Assembly: GCF_002025705.1 (NCBI RefSeq)
Contig: NZ_CP018846.1
Span: forward strand, 2,905,501-2,969,500
Origin: Pseudomonas putida
GTDB lineage: Bacteria; Pseudomonadota; Gammaproteobacteria; Pseudomonadales; Pseudomonadaceae
Length of the DNA: 64,000 nt
Direction of reading: 5' to 3'
Below are positions 25,999 through 35,126 of this stretch, one piece after another. How positions within the stretch are numbered: the first letter of the stretch is position 1; the number at the start of each line of letters is the position of its first letter. Under the pieces are notes generated by a model, which saw only the letters and a program-made list of their open reading frames with translations, made no database searches and had not been told where the DNA came from. The translations under genes were made by a program, and so were the position numbers.

Positions 25999-26052
25999 TC
26001 TTCTCCTTCGCAACGCTGAACAAGACCAGCGCCCAAAGAAGGAGTAGCCGTC

Positions 26053-26484
26053 ATGGGGAAACTGGACAGAGGCATTTTTCGCCTGTTGCTGGTCGGTTGT
26101 GCACTGGGTTCGGCGCTGCCCGTACACGCCGACAACGGCATCATCGTGATCACCCGCGATGTGCAACCGCGCATGGCCATTCGAGCGCCCCTGGCGCCCG
26201 ACCCTTACCCCACCACCGCCAATGCCAACCCCTCCGCGCAAGTACTCAGGCAGACCAACGAACTGAGTGATGGCGACTTTGCCAGCATCACCAGCGGTAC
26301 CGGCATTTCCTCGCTGATCACCCAGCAGACCGACAACCTTGGCGGCGCCATCGGCAATCAGACGCAGCTGACCAATCAGGCTGCCGGCCGTGGCACAGGT
26401 TCAGGCAACGGCATTGCCAACATGGTCAACTCGAGCGTCCAGCGCGGTCTTGCCCCACTGCAGATCCTCACGGGAGGCAAATGA
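26053..26484 (+). CDS. fapA: Functional amyloid periplasmic protein FapA
   Basis: A 143-aa secreted protein, first of the fap operon, thought to act in the periplasm to control FapB/FapC assembly. Signal peptide MGKLDRGIFRLLLVGCALGS up to about VHA-DN. The mature region is Asn/Gln/Ser-rich with FASITSGTGISSLITQQTDN and ANMVNSSVQRGLAPLQIL, the FapA core. AGAAGGAG lies 9-10 nt before the ATG. fapB starts 2 nt after its stop. Confidence 0.93.
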   Translation: MGKLDRGIFRLLLVGCALGSALPVHADNGIIVITRDVQPRMAIRAPLAPDPYPTTANANPSAQVLRQTNELSDGDFASITSGTGISSLITQQTDNLGGAIGNQTQLTNQAAGRGTGSGNGIANMVNSSVQRGLAPLQILTGGK

Positions 26485-26485
26485 G

Positions 26486-27064
26486 ATGAGGCAGACGCTG
26501 TTTATCCTGGCGCTGTTGAGCAGTGCCACGGCGCTGGCGCAATCGCCGGTTCCGGTGATCAACGACGCCAACATCGACAGTTCCGGCGCGCAGTACCAAG
26601 GCAACTTCAGCGTCAACCAGGCCGCTGGCGATGGCCAGCAACAAGCTAACGCCCGGGCAATCGCCACGGGCCACGAAGCCGCTGCAACCACACAGATCCG
26701 CCAACGCCAACTGTCCATTGTCGACCCCAACATGGGCGCCAGCGCCAGCATCCAGGGCAATGCCTTCAGCCATGGCAGCGGCGCACTGGGCGTCAACCAG
26801 AGTGCGGGCGCGGCGACCCAGCAGGCCAACGCCCTGCGCATCAGCATCAGTACACAACCGCAAAGCATCGATGACAGCGTCCTTCTGCAACAGAACGTGG
26901 CGCTGATCAACAGCTCCGATCCATCTGATACCTCACCCGGCTATCGCCACGTCACCACCGGTGACCAGGCATTCACCGGTAGCCGCGGGGTCATCCAGCT
27001 GAATCAGAGCGCCGGGGTGGGCAACCAGACGGCAAACACCCTGAGCGTACGGGTCGCGAACTGA
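26486..27064 (+). CDS. fapB: Functional amyloid minor subunit FapB
   Basis: A 192-aa secreted amyloid protein. The start at 26486 (MRQTLFILALLSSATALA) follows GGGAGG by 7 nt; the frame from 26390 is rejected. The mature region carries imperfect repeats with the pattern G-x-x-x-x-N-Q-A/S-A-G-x-x-x-Q-Q-A-N-A (YQGNFSVNQAAGDGQQQANA, GALGVNQSAGAATQQANAL, GVIQLNQSAGVGNQTANTL). FapB is regarded as nucleator and minor fibril component. Confidence 0.92.
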   Translation: MRQTLFILALLSSATALAQSPVPVINDANIDSSGAQYQGNFSVNQAAGDGQQQANARAIATGHEAAATTQIRQRQLSIVDPNMGASASIQGNAFSHGSGALGVNQSAGAATQQANALRISISTQPQSIDDSVLLQQNVALINSSDPSDTSPGYRHVTTGDQAFTGSRGVIQLNQSAGVGNQTANTLSVRVAN

Positions 27065-27116
27065 CCCTGCAGGTAACAGGTAAGAACAACACTTAACCTA
27101 AAGACGGAGAAACACC

Positions 27117-28604
27117 ATGAAACCCTCGATGGCAATCAAGCCTCTGGTTTTCGCAATTGCTGCGGTCATGGCTGTTGCTGCACAAGCGGAGCAAAACGAT
27201 CGTCGTGGTCACGACCACCACAACAACCACACACCACCGGCTCGCGCGGTACTGACCGATGCCACTGCCAAAGCCAATGACGGCCAAAGAAGCACCGGCA
27301 ACACCATCAACAACCAAGGCACCGTCAACGCCGCCGAGATGAGCAGCTCCGGCACTGGCGCCAGTGGCAACGTGGGCGTCAACGTGGCGGCCGGTAACGG
27401 CAACCAGCAGGCCAACGCGTCGGCTATCGCCAACACCTCGTCCGACAACGCCGCGATCGACAACAGCTTCGTCTTTGGCACCTCCACTGCCACTGCCGAG
27501 ATCACCCAACGCAGCAACAACAACAAGGTCAACAACTGGTCCACCCAAAGCTCTGCCGTCATGAGCGGCTCGGCCCAGGGCAGCAGCGGCAACCTTGGTA
27601 TCAACGTAGCTGGCGGCGATCTCAACCAGCAGAAAAACAGCATGGCCATCGCCAACAACGCCGCACCTATCGGTAACTCCTCCGCCACTGCTTCGGCCAA
27701 CCAGGACGGCCCTGGCCTGCAGGTGAACAACTCTGCCGACCGCACCTACCGGGTTGACACGTTGACCTTCACCACCTCCTCGAGCGGTTCGGCCTCGCGC
27801 AGCGGTGCTTTCGACGCCAGCGTCGACAAGAGCTCGAGCTCGAGCTACAGCGCGTCGGGTAGCAACAGCAGCAGCGCCAGCGGCAGCAAAAGCAGCAGCG
27901 CCAGTGGTTCTACCAGCATGACCGCCAGCGGCTCCAACAGCAGCAACTCCAGTGGCAGCAACAGCATGAGCGCCAGTGGTTCGAACAACTATGCTGCCAA
28001 CGGAAACGCCAGCAACAACCACAGCTCGTCGTCCAACACCACGGTTAGCGCATCGCTCGATGCCAGCGCCAATGGCAGCGCATCGTCGTCGCAAACCTTC
28101 GGCAACTTCACTCGCTCGCGCAGCAGCGACTTCGACGCATCGCTCAGTGCATCGCTGGATGCATCGGTCGACAAGTCGCATCAGTCGGCCAATAACTCGT
28201 CGTTCGACAAGTCGCTCAGCTCGTCCTTCGACAAGGCCTATGACTCTTCGTATGACCGTAGCCATGACTCGTCCTATGACAAGGCTCGCGATACGTCCTA
28301 CGAGAAGGCCGATGCATCGGCATGGGAAAAAGCCAATGCCTCGGCCTACGAGAAAGCCGGCGAAAAAGCTTCGCAATCGTCGGACAGCATCTCGAAGAGC
28401 TTCAGCGAGTCTAGCGAGTATGCCCTGAGCAACACCGTGTCGTTCCAAGTGCTGACCCCGACCGGCTGGGCCAACCCTGTGACCAACACCGCCACCCTGA
28501 GTGGCTCGGTGAACGGTGGCAGCGGCAACCTGGGCGTGAACGTGGCGGCAGGTGTGGGCAACCAGCAAAGCAACTCGCTGGCCATCTCCAACACCTCGAT
28601 GTAA
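27117..28604 (+). CDS. fapC: Major functional amyloid subunit FapC with very long Ser-rich linker
   Basis: A 495-aa secreted fibril subunit. Signal peptide 1-24 (AVAAQA-EQ), then a His/Asn-rich segment RRGHDHHNNHTPP. Three amyloid repeats are visible: about 81-106 (GASGNVGVNVAAGNGNQQAN), 155-180 (GSSGNLGINVAGGDLNQQKN) and 467-492 (GGSGNLGVNVAAGVGNQQSN). The second linker (about 181-440) is greatly expanded. It holds SASGSxSS-type units at about 240-300, then SYDKA/SFDKS/YEKA units at about 350-420. FapC of some pseudomonads is only about 250-340 aa. GACGGAGAAACACC precedes the ATG. Confidence 0.93.
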   Translation: MKPSMAIKPLVFAIAAVMAVAAQAEQNDRRGHDHHNNHTPPARAVLTDATAKANDGQRSTGNTINNQGTVNAAEMSSSGTGASGNVGVNVAAGNGNQQANASAIANTSSDNAAIDNSFVFGTSTATAEITQRSNNNKVNNWSTQSSAVMSGSAQGSSGNLGINVAGGDLNQQKNSMAIANNAAPIGNSSATASANQDGPGLQVNNSADRTYRVDTLTFTTSSSGSASRSGAFDASVDKSSSSSYSASGSNSSSASGSKSSSASGSTSMTASGSNSSNSSGSNSMSASGSNNYAANGNASNNHSSSSNTTVSASLDASANGSASSSQTFGNFTRSRSSDFDASLSASLDASVDKSHQSANNSSFDKSLSSSFDKAYDSSYDRSHDSSYDKARDTSYEKADASAWEKANASAYEKAGEKASQSSDSISKSFSESSEYALSNTVSFQVLTPTGWANPVTNTATLSGSVNGGSGNLGVNVAAGVGNQQSNSLAISNTSM

Positions 28605-28618
28605 CTGTTGCGGCCTGG

Positions 28619-28645
28619 AGGCTCCCTACGGGGAGCCTCTTTCTA
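28619..28645 (+). terminator. Attenuator-like hairpin between fapC and fapD
   Basis: AGGCTCCC-TACG-GGGAGCCT followed by CTTTCT. An 8-bp stem is closed by C(TACG)G, a UNCG-type stable tetraloop. Placed 15 nt after fapC, it could give partial termination or protect the fapC mRNA, favouring the major subunit over downstream genes. Confidence 0.7.
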
Positions 28646-28672
28646 ACAAGAAAAAGGCAGGGGGCGTCGAAC

Positions 28673-29353
28673 ATGCGCATTATCGCCTTGGCATTTCTGC
28701 TGTGCATCGCCAGTGTCAGCGAAGCGTCGCAGATGCCGTTGTCCGTGCTGCCAGGTGGTGCAGTGATCTACAAGCCGATCCAGAGTATTCGCGAACGCAA
28801 GTTCGCCGACCTGGTACAGCAGAAAACCGATTTCAGCTGTGGCGCGGCATCGCTGGCGACCATCCTGCGCCAGGCCTACTGGCTGGACGTGGATGAGCAC
28901 CAGGTAATCGAGGGCATGCTCGCCCACGCCAACGAGGACCTGGTACGTACCCAAGGGTTCTCCATGCTCGACATGAAGAAATATGTGGAAAGCCTGGGCA
29001 TGCGTGCACGCGGTTACAAGGTAGCCCCAGACACGCTGCACAGCATCCGCATTCCGGTAGTAGTGCTGATGGACATCCGCGGCTACAAGCACTTCGTGGT
29101 GATGCAGAAAGTCGACAGAGACTGGGTCTACATCGGTGACCCGGTGCTGGGCCACAAACGCTTCAAGCTCGATGACTTCGTCAAGGGCTGGAACGGCATC
29201 ATCTTCGCCGTGATCGGCCAGGGTTATGACAAGAACAATATCCTGCTGGACCCGCCGCTACCCCTGAGCGCCAAGAACCGTATCAGCAACTTCACCCCGG
29301 TTCAGGATGCGGAATTGATGGACTTCGGTTTCATTCAAAGCGACTTCTTCTAA
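28673..29353 (+). CDS. fapD: Fap system C39-like cysteine peptidase FapD
   Basis: A 226-aa periplasmic C39-family peptidase required for Fap secretion and processing. Signal peptide MRIIALAFLLCIASVSEAS. Catalytic residues fit the family: C56 in DFSCGAASLATIL, H140 in GYKHFVV and D156 in GDPVLG. The C-terminus (SNFTPVQDAELMDFGFIQSD) is typical of FapD. It lies 69 bp after fapC with the attenuator between them. Confidence 0.93.
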   Translation: MRIIALAFLLCIASVSEASQMPLSVLPGGAVIYKPIQSIRERKFADLVQQKTDFSCGAASLATILRQAYWLDVDEHQVIEGMLAHANEDLVRTQGFSMLDMKKYVESLGMRARGYKVAPDTLHSIRIPVVVLMDIRGYKHFVVMQKVDRDWVYIGDPVLGHKRFKLDDFVKGWNGIIFAVIGQGYDKNNILLDPPLPLSAKNRISNFTPVQDAELMDFGFIQSDFF

Positions 29354-29399
29354 TGACCTTCTTTCAATGAAGTAGGGCGAGACGCTCCGGGAGCACCCC

Positions 29400-30146
29400 A
29401 TGAAGACTTCCCTCTGGTTGGCAGTGGTTTGCCTGGCCGCCAGCCTGCCGACCCAGGCAGAAACGTTCAAACCGATCGAATTGAAGGACCAGGATCTGGC
29501 CAACCTGCGCGGGCGCTACGTGATGCCTGGGCGGATTGTGAGCTTTGGCATCGTCATGACCAGCAGCTGGCAGAACGCCAACGGCGAAGTGATTGGCGCA
29601 ACGTCTGCGATGCAGATCCAGCAGTCGACCATCAAGCCACAGTTCTATGTCTCGATGATCGATGAGAAAGGCACTGGCAGCGCGCAGACCAGCAGCACCG
29701 GGACCGGTACCGTCACTGGCGGCAGCGGCCTCAACACGACCCAGGGCGTGACCCAGGTGGTACGTGCTGCCGGCGACTTCAACGCAGCCAACAACAACGT
29801 CGACATCAATGTCACCAAGGGCAACGAAGCGCCAACCGGTCAGCCGCAGGGCCAGGCCCTGGCGGCAGGCTCAACCCTGGTGGGGAGCAATGGCGCGGGC
29901 TCGATGAGCGTGTCGTCGACGAGCGCTGGCGTGCAGATGAATATCGTCGCCAACGGCAATCAGGGCAACTCCATGCAAACCCTGGGCCAAGGCGGACTGA
30001 TGCAGAACACCACCCTGCTCGGCGCAAGCAACCGGGTGAGCAACCTGACATCACTGAATGTGGTGCTGCGTGACAACGCACCAATGGCCGGCTCGGTTAG
30101 CGCCAATCTCGAACAGCTTAAAGGCATTCGCAATCTCGGATACTGA
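29400..30146 (+). CDS. fapE: Functional amyloid-associated protein FapE
   Basis: A 248-aa secreted protein. Signal peptide MKTSLWLAVVCLAASLPTQA. It continues FKPIELKDQDLANLRGRYVM and PGRIVSFGIVMTSSWQNANG, the FapE-specific N-terminal region. A Ser/Gly/Asn-rich middle and QMNIVANGNQGNSMQTL near the end follow. FapE is a minor component of purified fibrils. It lies 46 bp after fapD in the same operon. Confidence 0.93.
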   Translation: MKTSLWLAVVCLAASLPTQAETFKPIELKDQDLANLRGRYVMPGRIVSFGIVMTSSWQNANGEVIGATSAMQIQQSTIKPQFYVSMIDEKGTGSAQTSSTGTGTVTGGSGLNTTQGVTQVVRAAGDFNAANNNVDINVTKGNEAPTGQPQGQALAAGSTLVGSNGAGSMSVSSTSAGVQMNIVANGNQGNSMQTLGQGGLMQNTTLLGASNRVSNLTSLNVVLRDNAPMAGSVSANLEQLKGIRNLGY

Positions 30147-30194
30147 TCTACGCTCAAGTCTCATCGTAAAGTAGTCAGAAGGGACGGCTAATCC

Positions 30195-31475
30195 ATGCAC
30201 CGTTTGTTGACGTTCAGAGCTATCGTTTGCATTACAACACTGGCCCCGGCCACTCTGCTACAGGCGGCAACCGACCCTCAGGTCGAAGCACTCAAACAGG
30301 AATTGATTGCGCTGAAACAGCGCTACGAAGCCCAACAGAACGCATTGATGGTGCTGGAACAACGGCTCAAGCAGGTCGAGGAGGCCCCCGCACAGCCGGC
30401 ACCCAAGCGCCTGACCAAGTCCCCGGCGGAGGGGGTAAAAGGTGGCCAGACCGTGGCTACCGGCACGCCGGGCAGCAATGGCAGCTCCTATGGGCAGTCG
30501 CTGCAGGACAACTCGGAACCGGCGCAGAGCGTGTCCAACCTGTATGACGAAGCGAGCGGCTTCTTCGGTGGCGGCAAGTTCAGCGTCGAAACCGGGCTCA
30601 CCTACACCCACTACGACACCCGCGCCCTGGTGCTCAACGGCTTCCTGGCGCTGGACTCGATCTTCCTCGGCAACATCAACATCGACCGCATCAAGGCGGA
30701 CAACTGGACCCTGGACCTGACGGCACGCTACAACGTCGACCAGCGTTGGCAGTTCGACATCAACGTGCCCATCGTCTACCGCGATTCCACCTACTCGTCC
30801 GGTGGCGCGGGCGGGGCCGCCGGGACCACGTCCGACGCGTCGGTCACCCGCGACCCAACCATCGGCGATGTCAACTTCGGCATCGCCTACAAGTTCATCG
30901 ACGAGTCGGAGAACTGGCCGGATGCCGTTGCCACCTTGCGCGTGAAAGCGCCAACCGGCAAGGACCCTTACGGCATCAAGCTGCAACAAGTGGCGGGCAA
31001 CGACAACCTGTCGGTGCCTGAGGACCTGCCGACCGGCAACGGTGTGTGGGCCATCACCCCGGGCATCTCGCTGGTCAAGACCTTCGACCCGGCCGTGCTG
31101 TTCGGCAGCCTGTCGTACACCTACAACATGCAGGACTCGTTCAGCGACATCAGCCCGCAGGTGAACACCAAGGTGCCGGGTGACGTGAAGCTCGGTGACT
31201 CCTGGCAGATCGGCGGTGGTATTGCCTTTGCACTCAACGAAAAAATGAGTATGTCGTTCTCGGTTACCGACCAGTTCGCCCGCAAGAGCAAGATCAAGCC
31301 CGACGGAAGCGATTGGCAATCGATCACCAACAGCGACTACAACGCGGCCAACTTCAACGTCGGCCTGACCTTTGCAGCCTCCAACAACCTGACGATCGTG
31401 CCGAACTTGTCGATTGGCCTGACAGATGATGCGCCGGACTTTTCCTTCAGCCTGAAATTCCCGTATTACTTCTGA
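30195..31475 (+). CDS. fapF: Outer-membrane Fap secretion porin FapF
   Basis: A 426-aa outer-membrane beta-barrel that exports Fap subunits. Signal peptide ending near LQAA-TD (about 26). A periplasmic coiled coil spans about 28-65 ([20 protein letters not shown]). A Pro/Ser plug-linker region covers about 66-110. A 12-stranded barrel follows (about 120-426; [18 protein letters not shown]), ending in a C-terminal aromatic strand [11 protein letters not shown]. Known FapF is a trimer gated by the N-terminal helix. A terminator-like hairpin follows. Confidence 0.93.
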   Translation: MHRLLTFRAIVCITTLAPATLLQAATDPQVEALKQELIALKQRYEAQQNALMVLEQRLKQVEEAPAQPAPKRLTKSPAEGVKGGQTVATGTPGSNGSSYGQSLQDNSEPAQSVSNLYDEASGFFGGGKFSVETGLTYTHYDTRALVLNGFLALDSIFLGNINIDRIKADNWTLDLTARYNVDQRWQFDINVPIVYRDSTYSSGGAGGAAGTTSDASVTRDPTIGDVNFGIAYKFIDESENWPDAVATLRVKAPTGKDPYGIKLQQVAGNDNLSVPEDLPTGNGVWAITPGISLVKTFDPAVLFGSLSYTYNMQDSFSDISPQVNTKVPGDVKLGDSWQIGGGIAFALNEKMSMSFSVTDQFARKSKIKPDGSDWQSITNSDYNAANFNVGLTFAASNNLTIVPNLSIGLTDDAPDFSFSLKFPYYF

Positions 31476-31480
31476 CAGCC

Positions 31481-31499
31481 GGGGGCGCAACGCGCCCCC
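31481..31499 (+). terminator. Terminator-like hairpin at the end of the fap operon
   Basis: GGGGGCGC-AAC-GCGCCCCC, 5 nt after the fapF stop. No T-run follows, so termination may be Rho-assisted. Confidence 0.6.
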
Positions 31500-31598
31500 A
31501 ATTGGTTACCAACCTTGTAGCCAACGGCTTTCCTGATATCGGCCTGTTATCATCGCGCACAAATGTGTGACGATTTCATGGCAAAAAGGAAAGTTTTC

Positions 31599-33800
31599 GT
31601 GAAGAACCTGCAAGGCCCACCACGCACCCGGCTTCTCGCCCTGGCAACACTGGTGCTGGTGATCCCCCTGGTCATGCGCGCCCTGCTGGGTTGGTCCAGC
31701 CCGTATGGCTACCTGTCTGACCTGGCACTGGGCAGCCTGCTGGTGCTGCTGTTGCAGCGCCGCCCATGGTGGCTGGCGCTGCCGGTGCTGCTGGCCTGGG
31801 CCTCACTGTGGGTGGCTTCGGCCGAACTGGTCAGCGCCGTTGGCAGGTTGCCGAACAGCGCCGACCTGGGTTATCTGTTCGACCCGCAGTTCATGGAGAA
31901 CTCGACCGGTGGCGGCCTGGCCCATGCCTGGCTGCCGGCGTTGCTGGCGGGTGGCCTGCTGGTCTGGCTGGGCAGCGCCTGGCGCAGTCGCAGGCAACCC
32001 GGCGCAAAGCTTGCGCGCAAGGTCTGGGCCATCCCGGCGCTGCTGTTCGCTGCACACTGGGGCAGCCAGCACCTGGCACCCAGCGACGCCGACCAATGGC
32101 GCCAGTACAACCTGTCCCATCAGTTGCTGTCTGCCGCCGCCGGCGACCTGCAACGTCACGTCCAGCACTGGGCGGGCCAGGCGCCCACGGTCACGCCGCT
32201 GCCAAGTGCAGGCCTGACCCAGCATGACCTGAGCGGGCAAAAACTGCTGGCGGCACCAGGCCGCGCGCGCAACCTGCTGGTCATCACCCTGGAGGGCATC
32301 CCTGGCGCCTATGTGCGCCCTAACCGCCAGGCCTTGCACAGCCGTTTCGACGAAGACCTGATGCCAAAGCTCAGCCAATGGGCCGAGCGTGGCATGAACA
32401 CCCCGGATTACGTGTTGCACACGCACCAGACCATCCGTGGCCTGTACGCGATGCTGTGCGGTGACTACGACAAGCTGGCCAACGGTACGCCAAAGGGAGT
32501 CGAGCTGCTCACCCAGCAGCAGCGCAACCAGGCTTGCCTGCCGGCACAACTGCGCCAGGCCGGCTTCAGCACCCACTACTTGCAAGGCGCAGGCCTGCGC
32601 TTCATGGCCAAGGACCGGATCATGCCGCATATCGGCTTCGACTCGGTCAACGGGCTTGAGTGGTTCAGCAACAAGAACTACCTGGAGTTCCCATGGGGCA
32701 AGGATGATCGGGCGTTCTTCGAAGGGGCGCTGGATTATGTTGGTCAGTTGCGCCAGCAGGACCGCCCCTGGATGCTCACCTTGCTGACCGTGGGCACCCA
32801 CCAGCCCTACTCCGCCCCGGATGATTACCTGCAGCGTTACGACACCGCCAAGCAAGCGGCAGTCGCCTACCTTGATGATGCGATCGGCGCATTCCTCGAC
32901 AACCTCGAACGCCAGGGCGTGCTCAAGGACACGCTGGTGGTGGTGACCTCGGATGAATCCCACGGTATCGATGGCGTGCGCCTGGCCTCGTCCTGGGGCT
33001 TCAACCTGACCCTGGCGCCTGAGCAGGCACAACTGCCACACATCAAGCACGGGACCTACGGCCACATCGACCTGGCCACTTCCCTGCTCGACTATTTTGC
33101 CCTGCCAATCCCGCTCGCCCTCGGCGGGCGCTCGCTGTACCGCGATTACGACAGCGGCCGTGAGATGATTTCCTATACCAACGGCATGCTGCGCTACCAC
33201 GATGGCAAGGGCGTGTTCACCGAATGCGATTTCCAGCAGCGCTGCCGCCGCTACGACAGCCCAGGCTTCATCGCCGACCAGGCCAGGTACCTCGGCACCG
33301 GCGACAGCAACCTCGGCGCTCAGATCGGCGCGCTGGCCGGCGTGCTCGACCAGTCCTTGCTGCAAACCCCGCTCAACCTGCGATACCAGTTCGGCGGCCC
33401 GTCCGCCATCCAATTGCAGGCACGCATCCGCGACGACTGGGCCGACAACCTGATCGGCGCGCAGTACCTGGAAATGCCCGAGGGCTCGCACACGCGTGTA
33501 CGGGTCAAGGTGCGTGCGCTGGACCCTCAGCACGCCGCCTATATCCAGCTCAAGGCCAAGGAGCTGGAGCAGGATGTGCCACTGGGGTTGCCCGAGGAGA
33601 TCCAGGTAACTACCGACAAACCGCTGGAAATGGAATTCGGCTTCGATAACCCGACCCTGCGCAAGGCGTTTTCCTTCCACCTGCTCGGTTATGGCGGCGG
33701 CGAAGTCGAGGTCAGTGATTTCAGCGTGATTACCGCGCTACCCGGCGAAGAAGAACCGCTGGAAGACTTGTCTGACGGGCATATCGCCCAATCCAGCTGA
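31599..33800 (+). CDS. LTA synthase-like membrane sulfatase
   Basis: About 733 aa from GTG 31599, which has AAAAAGGA 8-10 nt upstream; ATG 31563 or 31578 are alternatives without a clear site. Four or five N-terminal membrane helices are followed by a periplasmic sulfatase/phosphotransferase domain (about 225-540). Metal or nucleophile residues as in LtaS are present: E in TLEGIPG, T in HTHQTIRGLY, and D/H in TSDESHG. A C-terminal beta-rich extension of about 150 residues follows. Such enzymes transfer glycerol-phosphate or phosphoethanolamine to glycans; the substrate is unknown. It stands between fapF and the sigma-54 activator, suggesting envelope or biofilm remodelling. Confidence 0.82.
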   Translation: MKNLQGPPRTRLLALATLVLVIPLVMRALLGWSSPYGYLSDLALGSLLVLLLQRRPWWLALPVLLAWASLWVASAELVSAVGRLPNSADLGYLFDPQFMENSTGGGLAHAWLPALLAGGLLVWLGSAWRSRRQPGAKLARKVWAIPALLFAAHWGSQHLAPSDADQWRQYNLSHQLLSAAAGDLQRHVQHWAGQAPTVTPLPSAGLTQHDLSGQKLLAAPGRARNLLVITLEGIPGAYVRPNRQALHSRFDEDLMPKLSQWAERGMNTPDYVLHTHQTIRGLYAMLCGDYDKLANGTPKGVELLTQQQRNQACLPAQLRQAGFSTHYLQGAGLRFMAKDRIMPHIGFDSVNGLEWFSNKNYLEFPWGKDDRAFFEGALDYVGQLRQQDRPWMLTLLTVGTHQPYSAPDDYLQRYDTAKQAAVAYLDDAIGAFLDNLERQGVLKDTLVVVTSDESHGIDGVRLASSWGFNLTLAPEQAQLPHIKHGTYGHIDLATSLLDYFALPIPLALGGRSLYRDYDSGREMISYTNGMLRYHDGKGVFTECDFQQRCRRYDSPGFIADQARYLGTGDSNLGAQIGALAGVLDQSLLQTPLNLRYQFGGPSAIQLQARIRDDWADNLIGAQYLEMPEGSHTRVRVKVRALDPQHAAYIQLKAKELEQDVPLGLPEEIQVTTDKPLEMEFGFDNPTLRKAFSFHLLGYGGGEVEVSDFSVITALPGEEEPLEDLSDGHIAQSS

Positions 33801-35126
33801 TCAGCGAATCTGGTGCTTGTGCAGCAGCCGGTAGAACGTCGGCCGCGATACCCCAAGCACCTTCGCGGCAATGCTCATGTTGTTACTGTGCCGGTCTAGT
33901 ACATCGCACAGCGCCTGGCGTTCGGCCCGGTGCTTGTAGTCTTCCAGGGTGCCCAGGGGCTGATCTTCCTGCTCCAGGCCCTGCAGGCCAAGGTCCTGGG
34001 CCTCGATCTGGCGCCCTTCGGCCAGCACCAGCCCGCGCCTTACCCGGTTGGCCAGCTCACGCACATTGCCTGGCCAGTTGTGGCGCCCCATCGCTGCCAG
34101 CGCGTGATCACTGAATGACCGCGGCCTGCGGCCTGTTTCCAGGCTATAGAAATGCGAAAAGTGGTTGGCCAGCATCGACAGGTCGCCATGCCGGTCACGC
34201 AGTGGCGCGGTGACAACCTGCAGCACGTTGAGCCGGTAGTATAGGTCTTCACGAAAGCGCCCATGCTCGATGGCTTTTTCCAGGTCCATATGGGTTGCCG
34301 CCAGTACCCGCACGTCGACCGGTATCGGCTGGCTGCCACCCACCCGCTCGATGTGCTTTTCTTGCAGGAAACGCAGCAAGTTAGCCTGCAACTCCAGGGG
34401 CAGGTCGCCAATTTCATCGAGGAACAAGGTCCCGCCATGGGCCGCCTCGATACGCCCGACCTTGCGCTGGTGGGCACCGGTAAACGCCCCTTTCTCATGC
34501 CCGAACAGCTCGGACTGGATCAGGTTTTCAGGTATCGCCCCGCAATTGATAGCGACGAACGGCATTTCGCTGCGCTGTGATTGCCGGTGCAACGTGCGCG
34601 CCACCAACTCCTTGCCCGTGCCGCTCTCACCACGAATGAGCACCGGGGACTCGGTCGGTGCCAGTTTGCCGAGCAATTTGCGCAATTCCAGGATCGGCCG
34701 GCTGTCACCCAACAGTTCGTGTTCCAGCCCATCTACCCTCACCGCGCCCTTGCCGCGCAGGCGGGCCATACCAAAAGCCCGCCCAAGCGTCACCAGCACG
34801 CGGGAAAAGTCGAACGGCAAGGTATGAAAGTCGAAAAACCACTCGCAGACAAAGTCACCGACATTCTGCATGCGCAGCTGCTCGGCATTGATCACGGCGA
34901 TCCACTCGGTATTGCTGCGCTTGATCATGTCCTTGACCGCATCCGGATGGCGCAGGTGCGAGGCCTGCAGGCGCAACACGCCTATATCGCATCGGTGCTC
35001 CAGGGCCAGGTCCAGGCTACAGCTGTGAACTTCCCAGCCGGCACTCTCCAGGCCGGGTAACAGACGGTGGCAATCGTCGCAGGGGTCGACGATGAGCAAG
35101 CGACGAAGAGCGGCAGTCTCGTGCAT
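33801..35126 (-). CDS. Sigma-54 enhancer-binding protein, VpsR/FleQ-like
   Basis: A 441-aa transcription activator. The N-terminal domain (about 1-125, LLIVDPCDDCHRLLPGLESA) is receiver-like but lacks a typical phospho-acceptor set, as in VpsR and FleQ proteins that bind c-di-GMP. The AAA+ domain (about 135-365) has GESGTGKE (Walker A), GAFTGA (sigma-54 contact) and [12 protein letters not shown] (Walker B). A Fis-type HTH closes the protein (NNMSIAAKVLGVSRPTFYRL). Being next to the fap cluster it is the best candidate activator of fapA-F; that link is inference. Confidence 0.88.
   Translation of the reverse strand: MHETAALRRLLIVDPCDDCHRLLPGLESAGWEVHSCSLDLALEHRCDIGVLRLQASHLRHPDAVKDMIKRSNTEWIAVINAEQLRMQNVGDFVCEWFFDFHTLPFDFSRVLVTLGRAFGMARLRGKGAVRVDGLEHELLGDSRPILELRKLLGKLAPTESPVLIRGESGTGKELVARTLHRQSQRSEMPFVAINCGAIPENLIQSELFGHEKGAFTGAHQRKVGRIEAAHGGTLFLDEIGDLPLELQANLLRFLQEKHIERVGGSQPIPVDVRVLAATHMDLEKAIEHGRFREDLYYRLNVLQVVTAPLRDRHGDLSMLANHFSHFYSLETGRRPRSFSDHALAAMGRHNWPGNVRELANRVRRGLVLAEGRQIEAQDLGLQGLEQEDQPLGTLEDYKHRAERQALCDVLDRHSNNMSIAAKVLGVSRPTFYRLLHKHQIR

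Noticed and set aside
27093..28568. 491-aa minus-strand ORF opposite fapC
   Set aside because: Arises from the repetitive Ser/Ala codons of fapC read in antisense; no start context and no recognisable domain.
30258..31490. 410-aa minus-strand ORF opposite fapF
   Set aside because: Antisense to an unmistakable FapF; composition biased to Val/Gly/Arg/His as in other shadows.
31803..33680. 625-aa minus-strand ORF opposite the sulfatase
   Set aside because: Shadow frame; the plus-strand protein has all active-site motifs of its family.
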